Shown: positions 14,857 to 24,253, counted from the first letter of the stretch. The stretch: DNA of 35,627 bases from Thermodesulfobacteriota bacterium (GCA_026415035.1 JAOAHX010000025.1:1-35627); one strand, 5' to 3'. Translations and numbers: made by a program. Notes: a model not told the origin generated them from the sequence alone.

Positions 14857-16242
14857 ATGAACCGCGAACAGAGGATCGAGGCGCTGGCCCAGATCGTGGG
14901 CAAGGAGAATGTGGCCCACTCGGAGACAGACCTGTTGCTCTATGGATATGATGCCTCCCTTTTCAAAGGGAAACCGGATTGCATCGTCTACCCGGGGTCG
15001 ACCCAGGAGGTCTCCGAGGTCGTCAAGTTCTGCCATCGGGAGAAGATCCCCGTCATCGCCAGAGGCTCTGGGACCAACTTAAGCGGGGGCACCGTGCCCA
15101 CCAACGGCGGGGTCATCCTCCATTTCTCCCGGATGAATCGGGTCCTTGAGATCGACATCGAAAACCAGCGGGCCGTCGTCGAGCCCGGCCTCTTCACCCT
15201 CGCTCTCAAAAACCAATTGGCCCGATTCGGGTTCGTCTATCAGCCGGACCCGGCCAGCGAGAAGGTCTCGACGTTCGGTGGGAATTTCGCCGAGAATTCG
15301 GGAGGGCCTCACTGCCTCAAATATGGGGTGACGACCAATCACGTCCTCGGAGCCGAGATCGTGCTTCCTGACGGGGAGGTGATCCAGGTGGGAGGGAAGG
15401 CCCTCGATAGCCCCGGGTACGACCTGACCGGATTGCTCGTCGGTTCTGAGGGGACCCTCGGGATCGCCACCAAACTGATCCTCCGGATCATGCCCAAACC
15501 CGAGGCCGTGAAGACGATGCTTGCGATTTACAACTCCCTCGAGGATGCGGGAAGGACCGTTTCGGCGATCATCGCCGAAGGCATCGTCCCCGCAACGCTC
15601 GAAATCCTCGACAAATTGACGATCAAGGCGGTGGAGGCCTCGGTGCGGGCGGGTTTCCCCCTCGACGCAGAAGCCGTTCTTTTGATCGAAATCGATGGAC
15701 TCCAGGACGGCCTGGAGCGGCTCGCCCAGCGGATCATCGAGATCTGTTGGGCGAATCATGCCCGCGAGGTGAAATCGGCAAAGACCGAAGCCGAACGGAC
15801 CCAGCTCTGGGCGGGCCGAAAAGGGGCCTTCGGGGCCGTGGCAAGGCTCCGGCCCAATTACCTCGTCTGCGACGGCACGGTGCCGAGGACCAAACTTCCC
15901 GAAGTCCTCGGCCGGGTCATGGAGGTCAGCCGAAAGTACGACCTTCCCATCGCAAACGTCTTTCACGCGGGCGATGGTAACCTCCACCCCCTCATCCTTT
16001 TCGATGAGAGGAATCCGGAGGAGCTGGAGAAGGTCCATCGTGCGGGATCCGAAATCATGAAGATCTGTGCCGAAGCGGGCGGGACGATCAGCGGCGAGCA
16101 CGGGATCGGCACGGAGAAGATGAAGGAGATGTTCTTCATCTTCTCGGTCCAGGATATCGCCGCCATGAAGAAGGTGAAACGGGCCTTCGACCCCGAAGGA
16201 ATTTTTAACCCAGGCAAGATCCTTCCCGAGGTTTCTGCCTGA
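14857..16242 (+). CDS. glcD: FAD-linked glycolate oxidase subunit GlcD2
   Basis: Second GlcD paralogue in the window, 461 residues. It shows the FAD-binding ARGSGTNLSGG (68-78), DPASEKVSTFGGNFAENSGG, LDSPGYDLTGLLVGSEGTLG, the cap motif FHAGDGNLHPLILFDE, SGEHGIGTEKM and a FNPGK end. The AENSGG and SPGYDLTGL wording is typical of the bacterial GlcD branch with GlcE and GlcF. GGAGG lies 5-6 bases before ATG 14,857, and 11 bases separate it from the formyl-THF hydrolase-like gene. Predicted to oxidise glycolate to glyoxylate as the catalytic subunit of a GlcDEF complex. It differs clearly from GlcD1 at 2,620, so the two may differ in substrate or electron acceptor. Confidence 0.92.
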   Translation: MNREQRIEALAQIVGKENVAHSETDLLLYGYDASLFKGKPDCIVYPGSTQEVSEVVKFCHREKIPVIARGSGTNLSGGTVPTNGGVILHFSRMNRVLEIDIENQRAVVEPGLFTLALKNQLARFGFVYQPDPASEKVSTFGGNFAENSGGPHCLKYGVTTNHVLGAEIVLPDGEVIQVGGKALDSPGYDLTGLLVGSEGTLGIATKLILRIMPKPEAVKTMLAIYNSLEDAGRTVSAIIAEGIVPATLEILDKLTIKAVEASVRAGFPLDAEAVLLIEIDGLQDGLERLAQRIIEICWANHAREVKSAKTEAERTQLWAGRKGAFGAVARLRPNYLVCDGTVPRTKLPEVLGRVMEVSRKYDLPIANVFHAGDGNLHPLILFDERNPEELEKVHRAGSEIMKICAEAGGTISGEHGIGTEKMKEMFFIFSVQDIAAMKKVKRAFDPEGIFNPGKILPEVSA

Positions 16243-16265
16243 GGGGTCTTGATGAGGAGAGGGAC

Positions 16266-17630
16266 ATGGTCAGAATGGGAGGACTCCTTCCCCAGTTGAA
16301 AGCGATCGTCGGAGAGGCCAACCTGATCGACGATCCCGATCGCCTGCAAACCTATGGAGTGGATGGGAAGAGGCCCAAAGCGGTCGCCCTGCCGGGGAGC
16401 CAGGAGGAGGTCTCGAAGCTCCTCGCTTTGGCCAATGATCACGGGCTGGCCGTGATCCCCATGGGGAGCGGGACGAAACGGGAGATCGGCGCCCTTCCCA
16501 AGAGGCTCGATCTGGTCGTCTCGACCCTCCGGCTCAACCGGATCACGGATTGCGATTGTGACAACCTCACACTGTCGGCCGAAGGGGGGCTCACCCTCGG
16601 CGAGGTCCAGAAGAGATTGGCCCGGGAGGGGAGGGGCTATTTTCTACCCCTCGATCCTCCCTTTTCAGAGAAGGCCACGTTAGGGGGCATTGTGGCCTCC
16701 AATGCGAGTGGACCCGGGCGGCTCCTCTATGGCACCGCGAGAGACCTGGTCATCGGCGCCAAGGCGGTCCTTCCGAACGGAGATCTGGTGGCCACGGGCG
16801 GAAAGACGGTGAAGAATGTTTCGGGCTACGATCTCTGTAAACTTCTGATCGGGTCCTACGGGACCCTCGGCATCCTCTGTGAAATCACCTTCAAACTCCT
16901 CCCCCTTCCGGAGAAGGCGGCTACCTTGGTCCTTCCCTATCCCGGCCTGGAAGGGGCGGTGGCATTCAGCCAGGAGATCCTTAGGTCCCAATATCTTCCC
17001 TCTTCGATGGAGATCCTCAATCCCTCGGCCGTTGAGAGGTTGAACTTGGAGGTTTCTTCGAAGGGATATTATCTTCTGGCCATCCGGCTGGAGGGAGTGG
17101 TCGAGGCGGTAGAACGACAACTTTCCGAGATGGGAGAGAAGGGGAGGCAGAAGGGGGCGATTTCCCAAGACGTCCTCCAGGGGGAAGCCCACGAGGCCTT
17201 CTGGGAGGCGATCCGGAATTTCCCCGAAAGGATGAGGGGAGAAGGAGGGAAGGGGATTCGCCTGAAGTCAAGCTTCCTGATCTCCCGGTGCGGAGAGGTG
17301 ATGGCCCAATACGAACGGATCGGCCAGGACCATCGCCTCAATTGTGCCCTTCTCTGCCACTCCGGGAACGGGATCCTCTATACTTCCGTCTTTCCTGACG
17401 GGGGAAGAAGGGTATCGAAAAAGGCGGTTCTGGATGCGATCGGAGCATTTTCTTCGGTGGCCTCTCAATACGAAGGTCATCTCGTTGTGGAACGGTGTCC
17501 TTCCTCTTGGAAGGGGGAGATCGAGGTCTGGGGACCTCCCCGGAGCGATTACGGGATCATGCGGAGGCTGAAAGAGGAATTCGATCCCAAGGGCATCCTG
17601 AACCCTGGGCGGTTCATCGATGGCCTCTGA
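16266..17630 (+). CDS. glcE: Glycolate oxidase FAD-binding subunit GlcE-like
   Basis: Predicted second flavin-binding subunit of the GlcDEF complex. FAD-domain motifs are present: VIPMGSGTKREIG (63-75), EKATLGGIVASNASGPGRLLYG, and TVKNVSGYDLCKLLIGSYGTLG. At 454 residues it is longer than E. coli GlcE (~350), with a GlcD-like C-terminal cap ending in FDPKGILNPGRF. The GlcD signature FGHAGDGNLHP is replaced by CHSGNGILY, as in GlcE proteins. ATG 16,266 follows GAGGAGAGG; spacing to glcD2 is 23 bases and to glcF2 21 bases. Function follows from family and position; it may be non-catalytic. Confidence 0.87.
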   Translation: MVRMGGLLPQLKAIVGEANLIDDPDRLQTYGVDGKRPKAVALPGSQEEVSKLLALANDHGLAVIPMGSGTKREIGALPKRLDLVVSTLRLNRITDCDCDNLTLSAEGGLTLGEVQKRLAREGRGYFLPLDPPFSEKATLGGIVASNASGPGRLLYGTARDLVIGAKAVLPNGDLVATGGKTVKNVSGYDLCKLLIGSYGTLGILCEITFKLLPLPEKAATLVLPYPGLEGAVAFSQEILRSQYLPSSMEILNPSAVERLNLEVSSKGYYLLAIRLEGVVEAVERQLSEMGEKGRQKGAISQDVLQGEAHEAFWEAIRNFPERMRGEGGKGIRLKSSFLISRCGEVMAQYERIGQDHRLNCALLCHSGNGILYTSVFPDGGRRVSKKAVLDAIGAFSSVASQYEGHLVVERCPSSWKGEIEVWGPPRSDYGIMRRLKEEFDPKGILNPGRFIDGL

Positions 17631-17651
17631 GAAGCGGCGAGGAGTGGGTTC

Positions 17652-18797
17652 ATGAACGTGGAGGAGTTGAAAACCTTATTTTACGACGAAGTGGCCAAAT
17701 GCAACCATTGCGGATTCTGCCTGGCCCACTGCCCGATCTACACGATCACGGGCCGGGAATGGGCAACGCCCAGGGGGAAGAATGCCCTGATCCGGGCGGT
17801 CATCGAGGGCAAGATCGACTGGACCCCCGAGATCGAAGCCACCCTCTTTCGGTGCACGGGTTGCCGGCTCTGCACCCAGACCTGTTTCCCGGCGGTCGAG
17901 ACGAACCAGGGCGTCCTCGCAGGTCGGCAATGCCTCGTGAACCGGCGGCTCTATCCGAAGGTGATCGATCAGGTGACCGAGGCCTTGGAGACCCGCCATA
18001 ATATCCTGAATGAACCCAACGAGAACCGGACTCTCTGGCTGGAAAAACTGGAGGGCCTTCCAGAGCATCGGTTTCAGAAGGAGAGGGCGAAGGTCATCTA
18101 TTTTGTCGGGTGTGTTTCCGCTTTCTACCCCATGGCCCAGAAGATCCCCCAAACCTTCGTCCAGATCTTAAGCCGGGCCGGGGTCGACTTCACCCTTTTA
18201 GGGGGCGAGGAGTGGTGCTGTGGATTTCCCCTCATCCAGGCCGGGATGAAGGAGAAGATGGAGGAGTTGATCGAACACAACCAAGAGAGGGTGAAAGCCA
18301 TAGGGGCGGAGACGGTGGTCTTCGCCTGCCCCTCCTGCTTCCATACGTGGAAGGAGAAGTATCGGACCGAAGCGGAACTCCTCCATTCGACCCAGTTCCT
18401 CGAGCGTTTGATCGGTGAGGGGAAGATTGTCTTTCGCAACGGCGTCGAACGGAAGGTGACCTATCACGATCCCTGCGATCTGGGGAGAAACAGCAAGGTC
18501 TTCGAGGCGCCGAGAAACGTCCTGAAGCAGATCCCGGGCCTGAATCTCGTGGAGCTTGAAGGGAACCGACAGTTGAGCGTCTGCTGCGGTGGGGGGGGAG
18601 ATCTGGAGATGATCGATCCCAGCCTTTCCTCGGCCATCGCCCAGAAGAAGATCGAGGAGATCCAAAGAACCGGGGCGGACGAGGTGGTGACCTCCTGCCA
18701 GCAGTGCATCCGGACGATCTCCGGCTATGCCCGAAAGAACAAGATCAAATTGAAGGTGCGGGACATCACCGAGGTCGTTCTGGAGGCGATGGGGTAG
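17652..18797 (+). CDS. glcF: Glycolate oxidase iron-sulfur subunit GlcF2
   Basis: Electron-transfer subunit of the GlcDEF complex. The 381 residues hold two N-terminal cluster motifs (CNHCGFCLAHCPIY and CTGCRLCTQTCFP) and two CCG domains (EEWCCGFPL and LSVCCGGGGDLE), with further CPSC and CQQC motifs. The second cluster's last Cys is followed by Phe-Pro rather than directly by Pro, a small departure from the norm. ATG 17,652 has GAGGAG about 10 bases upstream. It ends the rightward operon. Its last 32 bases overlap the end of the convergent aldolase gene, and I see no terminator between them. Confidence 0.9.
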   Translation: MNVEELKTLFYDEVAKCNHCGFCLAHCPIYTITGREWATPRGKNALIRAVIEGKIDWTPEIEATLFRCTGCRLCTQTCFPAVETNQGVLAGRQCLVNRRLYPKVIDQVTEALETRHNILNEPNENRTLWLEKLEGLPEHRFQKERAKVIYFVGCVSAFYPMAQKIPQTFVQILSRAGVDFTLLGGEEWCCGFPLIQAGMKEKMEELIEHNQERVKAIGAETVVFACPSCFHTWKEKYRTEAELLHSTQFLERLIGEGKIVFRNGVERKVTYHDPCDLGRNSKVFEAPRNVLKQIPGLNLVELEGNRQLSVCCGGGGDLEMIDPSLSSAIAQKKIEEIQRTGADEVVTSCQQCIRTISGYARKNKIKLKVRDITEVVLEAMG

Positions 18798-19677
18798 GGT
18801 TTTGTCTGGCCTGATCCAGTAACTTTCTCAACGCCTCTTCGACTTCTTTGCCCGGCCTTTTGAGGGGCGATCTCGGATCGCCTCCGAAGTAGCCGTTTAG
18901 ATCCATCGCCATCTTTAACCCGCCGATCCCGTAGGTGACCGTGACCGCCTTGGCCAGGGGCGTCAAACGGTTCTGCAGGGCGGCTGCCTCCTCCCATTTC
19001 CCCTGTTTGAAGAGGGTGAAGAGCCGGACGCATTCTTCGGGGATCGCGTTGGCCACCGCGAGGATCCCGCCCACGGCTCCGACGCAGAGGGCGGGAAAGA
19101 AGACCGGCGCCGAGCCCACGAAGACCGCAAATCCCTTCTTGGAGAGATGGACGATCTCGCTCAGCTGACCGATGTTGCCCGAGCTGTCTTTGATGCCCAC
19201 GATATTGGGATGGAGGGAGAGTTTGGCCACCCATTCGGCGTCGAGGTTGATCCCCGTGAACTGGGGGACGTTATAAAGGAGGATCCCCATCTTGGAGGCA
19301 TCGGCCACGGCGAGGAAGTGGTCGTAGAGGACCTGGGGCTTCATCGATCCTTTGAAGTAGGAGGGGGTGACGACCAACCCATAATCGGCTCCTGCCTGGG
19401 CGGCCTGATTGGTCAGACGGATCGTCTCGCGGGTCGATTCGGCGCCGGTGCCCACGATCATGACCTTTGATGAGGGAATCGATCTCCTCGAGACCTCGAT
19501 CACCTTCCTCTTCTCCCTCTCGTTCAAATAGACGGCCTCACCGTTGGATCCGAGGACCAGGTATCCCGAAAGGCCGGTCCGATTCCACTTCTTGAAGTTC
19601 TCCTCCAGTCGCTTGGTGGAAAGGTTTCCTCTCTCAAAAGGGGTCGTAATGGGAGGGATGACACCGCCGAGTTTCAT
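18766..19677 (-). CDS. DapA-family aldolase, 4-hydroxy-2-oxoglutarate aldolase (HOGA)-like
   Basis: Predicted class I aldolase cleaving 4-hydroxy-2-oxoglutarate to pyruvate and glyoxylate. The DapA fold is clear, with Schiff-base Lys163 in NIVGIKDSSG and Tyr135 in ILLYNVP. The DapA threonine pair is replaced by GSNGE (43-47). The remainder looks like HOGA1: VTPSYFKGSM, LSLHPNIVGIKDS, GAVGGILAVANA, GKWEEAAALQNRL and YGIGGLKMAMDLNGYFGG. I chose ATG 19,677 because AAGGAG lies 6 bases upstream; the open frame goes 15 codons further without a site. It converges on glcF2 with a 32-base overlap and diverges from ugpB. A dihydrodipicolinate synthase or other keto-acid aldolase role is less likely from the motifs. 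Confidence 0.82.
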   Translation of the reverse strand: MKLGGVIPPITTPFERGNLSTKRLEENFKKWNRTGLSGYLVLGSNGEAVYLNEREKRKVIEVSRRSIPSSKVMIVGTGAESTRETIRLTNQAAQAGADYGLVVTPSYFKGSMKPQVLYDHFLAVADASKMGILLYNVPQFTGINLDAEWVAKLSLHPNIVGIKDSSGNIGQLSEIVHLSKKGFAVFVGSAPVFFPALCVGAVGGILAVANAIPEECVRLFTLFKQGKWEEAAALQNRLTPLAKAVTVTYGIGGLKMAMDLNGYFGGDPRSPLKRPGKEVEEALRKLLDQARQNPTPSPPERPR

Positions 19678-19758
19678 CAGGCTCTCCTTGGTAAGGGGGG
19701 ATGGGACATCTCCGGGTCCCATTATAAGAGAAAAGAGATCTTAAATCCAACCCGATGC

Positions 19759-19884
19759 GGGGTTAGCCTTCTGCTCCTCGACCAAGATTCCCATTTCTCC
19801 CCCTTTGGTTGGATTCAAACCTTAACCGAAGACACACAATCCTAACCCCATCTTCAACAAACTGTAACATGCATGGGTTAGCCT
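19759..19884. repeat. GGGTTAGCC-type repeats between the aldolase gene and ugpB
   Basis: GGGGTTAGCCT at 19,759-19,769 recurs as GGGTTAGCCT at 19,875-19,884, with an inverted relative CCTAACCCC at 19,841-19,849. They lie in the 240-base divergent gap and could be regulator sites. CTGTAACAT at 19,862-19,870 resembles one half of a Pho box, of interest because ugp is PhoB-controlled in E. coli, but no second half is convincing. Confidence 0.35.
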
Positions 19885-19917
19885 CGGTTTTAAATTTTCA
19901 TGAAAGGAGGCGGTGAA

Positions 19918-21252
19918 ATGGATCGAGCGAAACTCATCTCCCTATTATTCATCTCAACAACGCTGTTGACCTTCCTTTCCCCGGCCATGGCACAAAAAAT
20001 CGAGCTTCAGTTCTGGCACGGGCTGGCCCAACCCTTGGGAGGGATTCTCGAAAAGATCGTTGCCGACTTCAATGCCTCTCAGAACCTCTATCACGTGAAC
20101 GCCACTTTCAAAGGTTCTTATCCGGAGACGATGGTGGCGGCCATTGCCGCCTACCGGGCCGGCAATGCCCCCCATATCGTCCAGATGTTCGAGGTGGGTA
20201 CCGCCACCATGATGGCGGCCCGGGAGGCCATCAAGCCTCTGTACGAATTGATGAAGACGACCGGGGTGCCTTTCGATCCTAAAATCTACGTTCCTGCGGT
20301 CCGGGGTTATTACAGCCTCCCGGATGGCCGGATGATGTCCACTCCCTTTAACAGTTCCACCGCCGTCATGTTCTATAATAAAGATGCCTTTCGAAAGGCG
20401 GGCCTGGACCCCGAAAAACCCCCTCGAACCTGGGCCGAATTGCGTTCCTATGCCCAGAAGATCCGGGCAGCCAATGCGGCCAATATCGGATTCACCTGCG
20501 CCTGGCCCACCTGGACCCAGTTCGAGCAGTTCAGCGCAATTCATGATGTCCCCTTTGCCTCAAAGGCCAATGGCATGGATGGCCTAGATGCGGTCTTGAT
20601 GATCAACAGCCCTCTTCATATTCGCCATGTGCAGACCCTCATCGATATGCAGAAAGAAGGCTCTTTCAAATACGGGGGTAGGGATTCGGCAGGAGACGCC
20701 CTCTTTCCCTCCGGAGAGGCCGCGATCATCCACGCCTCTTCGGGATTGCGGGCTCGCATATTACGGGAGGCCAAATTCGAATGGGGAGTGGCCACGCTCC
20801 CTTACTATGAGGATGTCAAGGCCGCGCCCAAGAACTCCATCATCGGGGGAGCCAGTTTCTGGACCATGACGGCTCCCAAGAGGACCGCAGAAGAATACAA
20901 GGGGGTGGCCGAGTTTTACCGTTTTATCAGTCAACCGGAGGTGGTGGCCAAGTGGCACATGGAGACGGGCTTCCTTCCCATCACCTTTGCCGGTTATGAG
21001 AAGGTCGTGGCCTCGGGCTATTACAAACAGAATCCGGGAGCCGACCTGCCCTTCCGTCAGCTCACCCGGACCGAGCCCACCGAGAATTCCCGGGGGTTGA
21101 GATTGGGCAACATGCCGGAGATCCGGGTCATCATCCAGGAAGAGTTGGAAAAGGCCTTACAGGGACAGCAGACCGCAGCCGAGGCGATGGATAACGCCGT
21201 CCGGCGCGGCAATGTGGTCCTCCGAAACTTCGAACGGCTCCACCGTCAGTAA
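19918..21252 (+). CDS. ugpB: ABC transporter binding protein for glycerol-3-phosphate/glycerophosphodiesters, UgpB
   Basis: Periplasmic receptor for sn-glycerol-3-phosphate and glycerophosphodiesters. A Sec signal peptide with a hydrophobic core ends at an AMA-Q site near residue 25. The mature part tracks UgpB closely: [77 protein letters not shown] and [19 protein letters not shown] set the start at ATG 19,918, which follows AAAGGAGG by 5-6 bases; the ATG at 19,900 would place the Shine-Dalgarno inside the gene. It is first in a ugpBAEC-ugpQ operon. A short G/C hairpin follows the stop. Confidence 0.93.
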   Translation: MDRAKLISLLFISTTLLTFLSPAMAQKIELQFWHGLAQPLGGILEKIVADFNASQNLYHVNATFKGSYPETMVAAIAAYRAGNAPHIVQMFEVGTATMMAAREAIKPLYELMKTTGVPFDPKIYVPAVRGYYSLPDGRMMSTPFNSSTAVMFYNKDAFRKAGLDPEKPPRTWAELRSYAQKIRAANAANIGFTCAWPTWTQFEQFSAIHDVPFASKANGMDGLDAVLMINSPLHIRHVQTLIDMQKEGSFKYGGRDSAGDALFPSGEAAIIHASSGLRARILREAKFEWGVATLPYYEDVKAAPKNSIIGGASFWTMTAPKRTAEEYKGVAEFYRFISQPEVVAKWHMETGFLPITFAGYEKVVASGYYKQNPGADLPFRQLTRTEPTENSRGLRLGNMPEIRVIIQEELEKALQGQQTAAEAMDNAVRRGNVVLRNFERLHRQ

Positions 21253-21275
21253 ACGATCGATTTCAAGGACTCCTT

Positions 21276-21300
21276 AGGGGGGCACCCCATGGGCCCCCCT
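21276..21300 (+). other. GC-rich hairpin between ugpB and ugpA
   Basis: AGGGGGGC (21,276-21,283) pairs perfectly with GCCCCCCT (21,293-21,300) over a 9-base loop. No T-run follows, so it is more likely an mRNA-stability or processing element protecting the ugpB message than a terminator. It ends 4 bases before the ugpA ribosome site. Confidence 0.55.
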
Positions 21301-21314
21301 TGGCAAGGATGGGG

Positions 21315-22199
21315 ATGCAGCGTCGTGTCATTTTCCACAACAAACTCCTTCCCTATGTGCTCTTGGCCCCCCAGATTTTGCTCACCCTCCTCTTCTTTTT
21401 CTGGCCCGCCTTTCAGGCCGTTTTCCAATCCGTTTTTATCCAGGACCCTTTTGGACTGAGGGCGACATTCGTCGGGATGGAAAATTTTAAGGCCATCCTC
21501 TCCGATCCGTATTATCTTCATTCCGTTCGAGTCACCCTCATCTTCGCCTTTGCCGTGACGGCGATCGCCATGGCAAGCGCCCTCTGGCTTGCCGTGATGG
21601 CCGATAAACAGATCAAAGGTGCGGGGATCTACAAGACCCTTCTCATCTGGCCATACGCCGTGGCCCCTGCCGTGGCCGCTGTGCTCTGGCTGTTCATCTT
21701 CCATCCTTCCATCGGAATCCTGGGACGGGTTTTGCGAGAGCTGGGAATCCTCTGGGACTACAAGCTCAACGGCACCCAGGCCCTGTTCCTGGTGATCCTG
21801 GCCGCCTCCTGGAAGCAAGTCAGTTATAATTTCCTCTTTTTTCTCGCAGGGCTTCAGGCCATTCCCAAATCGGTGTTGGAAGCGGCCTCGATCGATGGGG
21901 CCGATGAACGGAAACGTTTCTGGACCATCGTCTTTCCGCTTCTCTCCCCGACCACCTTCTTTCTCCTGATGGTCAATCTGGTCTACTCCTTCTTCGATAC
22001 CTTCGGGGTGATTCATGCCCTGACTGGCGGAGGGCCTGGCAAGGCCACCGAGACGCTCATCTACAAGGTCTACTCCGACGGGGTCATCCATCTCGACTTA
22101 GGGGGGTCCTCCGCCCAGTCCGTCATTTTGATGATGATCGTGATCGCCTTAACCGCGATTCAATTTCGTTACGTGGAAAGGAAAGTCCACTACGGATGA
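21315..22199 (+). CDS. ugpA: ABC transporter permease UgpA
   Basis: First inner-membrane permease of the glycerol-3-phosphate importer. About six membrane segments start with [20 protein letters not shown], as in UgpA. The EAA loop reads [20 protein letters not shown] and docks the ATPase. I prefer ATG 21,315 (294 residues), since AAGGA lies 5 bases upstream; an ATG at 21,309 and a TTG at 21,300 are in frame, but the TTG falls in the hairpin stem. The stop overlaps the ugpE start (ATGA). Confidence 0.92.
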   Translation: MQRRVIFHNKLLPYVLLAPQILLTLLFFFWPAFQAVFQSVFIQDPFGLRATFVGMENFKAILSDPYYLHSVRVTLIFAFAVTAIAMASALWLAVMADKQIKGAGIYKTLLIWPYAVAPAVAAVLWLFIFHPSIGILGRVLRELGILWDYKLNGTQALFLVILAASWKQVSYNFLFFLAGLQAIPKSVLEAASIDGADERKRFWTIVFPLLSPTTFFLLMVNLVYSFFDTFGVIHALTGGGPGKATETLIYKVYSDGVIHLDLGGSSAQSVILMMIVIALTAIQFRYVERKVHYG

Positions 22200-23047
22200 A
22201 AGGGTCCCGGCCACGGGCCAACTGGAAGTCCCATTTCTTTCTCCTCGTCGGGGTGGCGGTCCTGGCCTTTCCTGTATATGTGGCCTTTGTGGGCTCGAGC
22301 TGGGATGCGGCAACGATCGCCCGGGGAGAGATGCCCCTGAAGCCTGGCCCCCACCTGCTGGATAACTATCTTCAGGCCTGGGGGAAAGGGGCGGGCCAAC
22401 GGGTCTGGGGGGTTCCGGTCGCACGGATGATGTTCAATAGCCTGGTCATGGCCGTGGCCATCACCTTCGGCAAGATCGCCATTTCCATCCTCTCCTCCTA
22501 TGCGGTCGTATTCTTCCGTTTTCCTGGCCGGATGTTCTTTTTCTGGATGATCTTCGTCACCCTCATGCTGCCGGTAGAGGTGCGGATCATCCCTACCTAT
22601 AAGGTGATCTCCGATCTGGGGATGATCAATTCCTATCTGGGGTTGACCATTCCCCTGATGGCCTCTGCCACGGCCACGCTCCTCTTTAGGCAGTTCTTCC
22701 TGACCATCCCGGACGAGCTCGTGGAGGCGGCCCGCATCGACGGGGCAGGGCCGATGAGGTTTTTCTGGGATACCGTTCTGCCCCTCTCCCGGACCAACAT
22801 CGCGGCCCTTTTCGTCATCATGTTCATCTATGGGTGGAACCAGTACCTTTGGCCCCTTCTGATCACGACCAGCAAAGAGATGGGCACAATCGTCATCGGT
22901 ATTGTCAAGATGATCGGCACGGGAGATGCCCAGACCGACTGGCAGATCATCATGGCGGCCACCGTCTTTGCGATGATGCCGCCCGTCATGGTGGTGATCT
23001 TTATGCAGCGATGGTTCGTCAAGGGGTTGATGGAAACGGAAAAGTGA
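22196..23047 (+). CDS. ugpE: ABC transporter permease UgpE
   Basis: Second inner-membrane permease, 283 residues, with an N-terminal segment ([20 protein letters not shown]) and about five further membrane helices. The EAA loop is [20 protein letters not shown]. The extracytoplasmic stretch after the first helix ([20 protein letters not shown]) is typical of UgpE. The ATG at 22,196 overlaps the ugpA stop by 4 bases, so translation is coupled. UgpC follows after 14 bases. Confidence 0.92.
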   Translation: MKGSRPRANWKSHFFLLVGVAVLAFPVYVAFVGSSWDAATIARGEMPLKPGPHLLDNYLQAWGKGAGQRVWGVPVARMMFNSLVMAVAITFGKIAISILSSYAVVFFRFPGRMFFFWMIFVTLMLPVEVRIIPTYKVISDLGMINSYLGLTIPLMASATATLLFRQFFLTIPDELVEAARIDGAGPMRFFWDTVLPLSRTNIAALFVIMFIYGWNQYLWPLLITTSKEMGTIVIGIVKMIGTGDAQTDWQIIMAATVFAMMPPVMVVIFMQRWFVKGLMETEK

Positions 23048-23061
23048 GAAGGGACGGTTTT

Positions 23062-24141
23062 ATGAGAAACGTCGCGGTCCGTCTCGTGAATATCAAAAAA
23101 GATTTCGGCAAGATACGGGTCATCGAAGGGGTCAGCTGCGAAATCAAAGAGGGGGAATTTATCGTGATCTTAGGCCCTTCGGGATGCGGAAAGTCCACCC
23201 TGCTTCGGATCATCGCCGGGCTTGAAACGGCCACCGAGGGAGAGGTTTTCATCGGGGGGAAACTGATGAACCAGGTGGAACCCAAGGACAGGAATATCGC
23301 CATGGTCTTTCAGAATTATGCCCTCTATCCCCACATGACCGTTTACGATAATATGGCCTATGGCCTCAAGGTGCGGGGGATGGCCAAGGAGGAGATCGAA
23401 GCCCGGGTTAAAAAGGCTGCCGATATCCTGGGATTGGAGGGGTTGATGAACCGCAAACCCCAGCAGCTCTCCGGGGGTCAGAGGCAGCGGGTGGCGATGG
23501 GCCGGGCCATCGTCCGGGAACCCTCGGTCTTCCTCTTTGACGAACCCCTCTCCAATCTCGATGCCCAGCTCAGGGTTCAGATGCGACTCGAGATCAAAAA
23601 GCTCCATCAGTCGGTGAAGACGACGAGCATCTATGTCACCCACGATCAGGTTGAGGCCATGACCCTGGCGGACCGGCTCATCGTGATGAACGCGGGCCGT
23701 TTCGATCAGGTGGCCACCCCCCTCGAGGTCTACCACCGTCCCGCGACCCTCTTCGTCGCAGGCTTTATCGGATCTCCCGCCATGAACATGATAAAGACGG
23801 AGCTTTCTCCATCGGGTGCTGCGGTAAAAATTCCCGGGGGACCCTGGTTGCCCCTCGCCCGCCCCATCCGCCTGGCCAAAGGAAGGGAAGTGATCGTGGG
23901 ATTGAGACCGGAGCATGTCCTTCTTTCTCGGGAGGGATCCGCTGCCCTCACCCTCCACGTGGATGTGGTGGAGGTGTTAGGAGCCGATACCATTGTGCAT
24001 GGCACGTTAGTGAAGGGTCAGGCTTTGACGATAAGGCTTCCCGGGGGTATAAAGATCAAAGGAGGAGAGCGGCTCCATCTGCAGACGGAGGCCGATCGTC
24101 TTCACCTCTTCGACCCGGAGACCGGCCAGAGGCTTAATTAG
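23062..24141 (+). CDS. ugpC: ABC transporter ATP-binding protein UgpC
   Basis: ATPase of the importer, 359 residues, MalK/UgpC type. It has Walker A GPSGCGKST, a Q-loop FQNYALYPHMTV, signature LSGGQRQRVAMGRAIVREP, Walker B VFLFDEPLSNLDA, an H-loop VTHDQ, and a C-terminal TOBE/regulatory domain (GLRPEHVLL). The start is ATG 23,062 with GAAGGGACGG upstream; the open frame extends into ugpE, but that part is the shadow of another frame. In E. coli UgpC interacts with UgpQ, whose homologue lies next in this operon. Confidence 0.93.
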   Translation: MRNVAVRLVNIKKDFGKIRVIEGVSCEIKEGEFIVILGPSGCGKSTLLRIIAGLETATEGEVFIGGKLMNQVEPKDRNIAMVFQNYALYPHMTVYDNMAYGLKVRGMAKEEIEARVKKAADILGLEGLMNRKPQQLSGGQRQRVAMGRAIVREPSVFLFDEPLSNLDAQLRVQMRLEIKKLHQSVKTTSIYVTHDQVEAMTLADRLIVMNAGRFDQVATPLEVYHRPATLFVAGFIGSPAMNMIKTELSPSGAAVKIPGGPWLPLARPIRLAKGREVIVGLRPEHVLLSREGSAALTLHVDVVEVLGADTIVHGTLVKGQALTIRLPGGIKIKGGERLHLQTEADRLHLFDPETGQRLN

Positions 24142-24253
24142 AGCCCCTTCCTCGCCCAGGCCTTCCGGGGACGGGGATTCCCCAAAAAGCCGGTTTAAAA
24201 TCCCATCTTGGAGGACCAATCCCTCAAGTTTGGGTCGTTTTTCGGGAAGCGGC

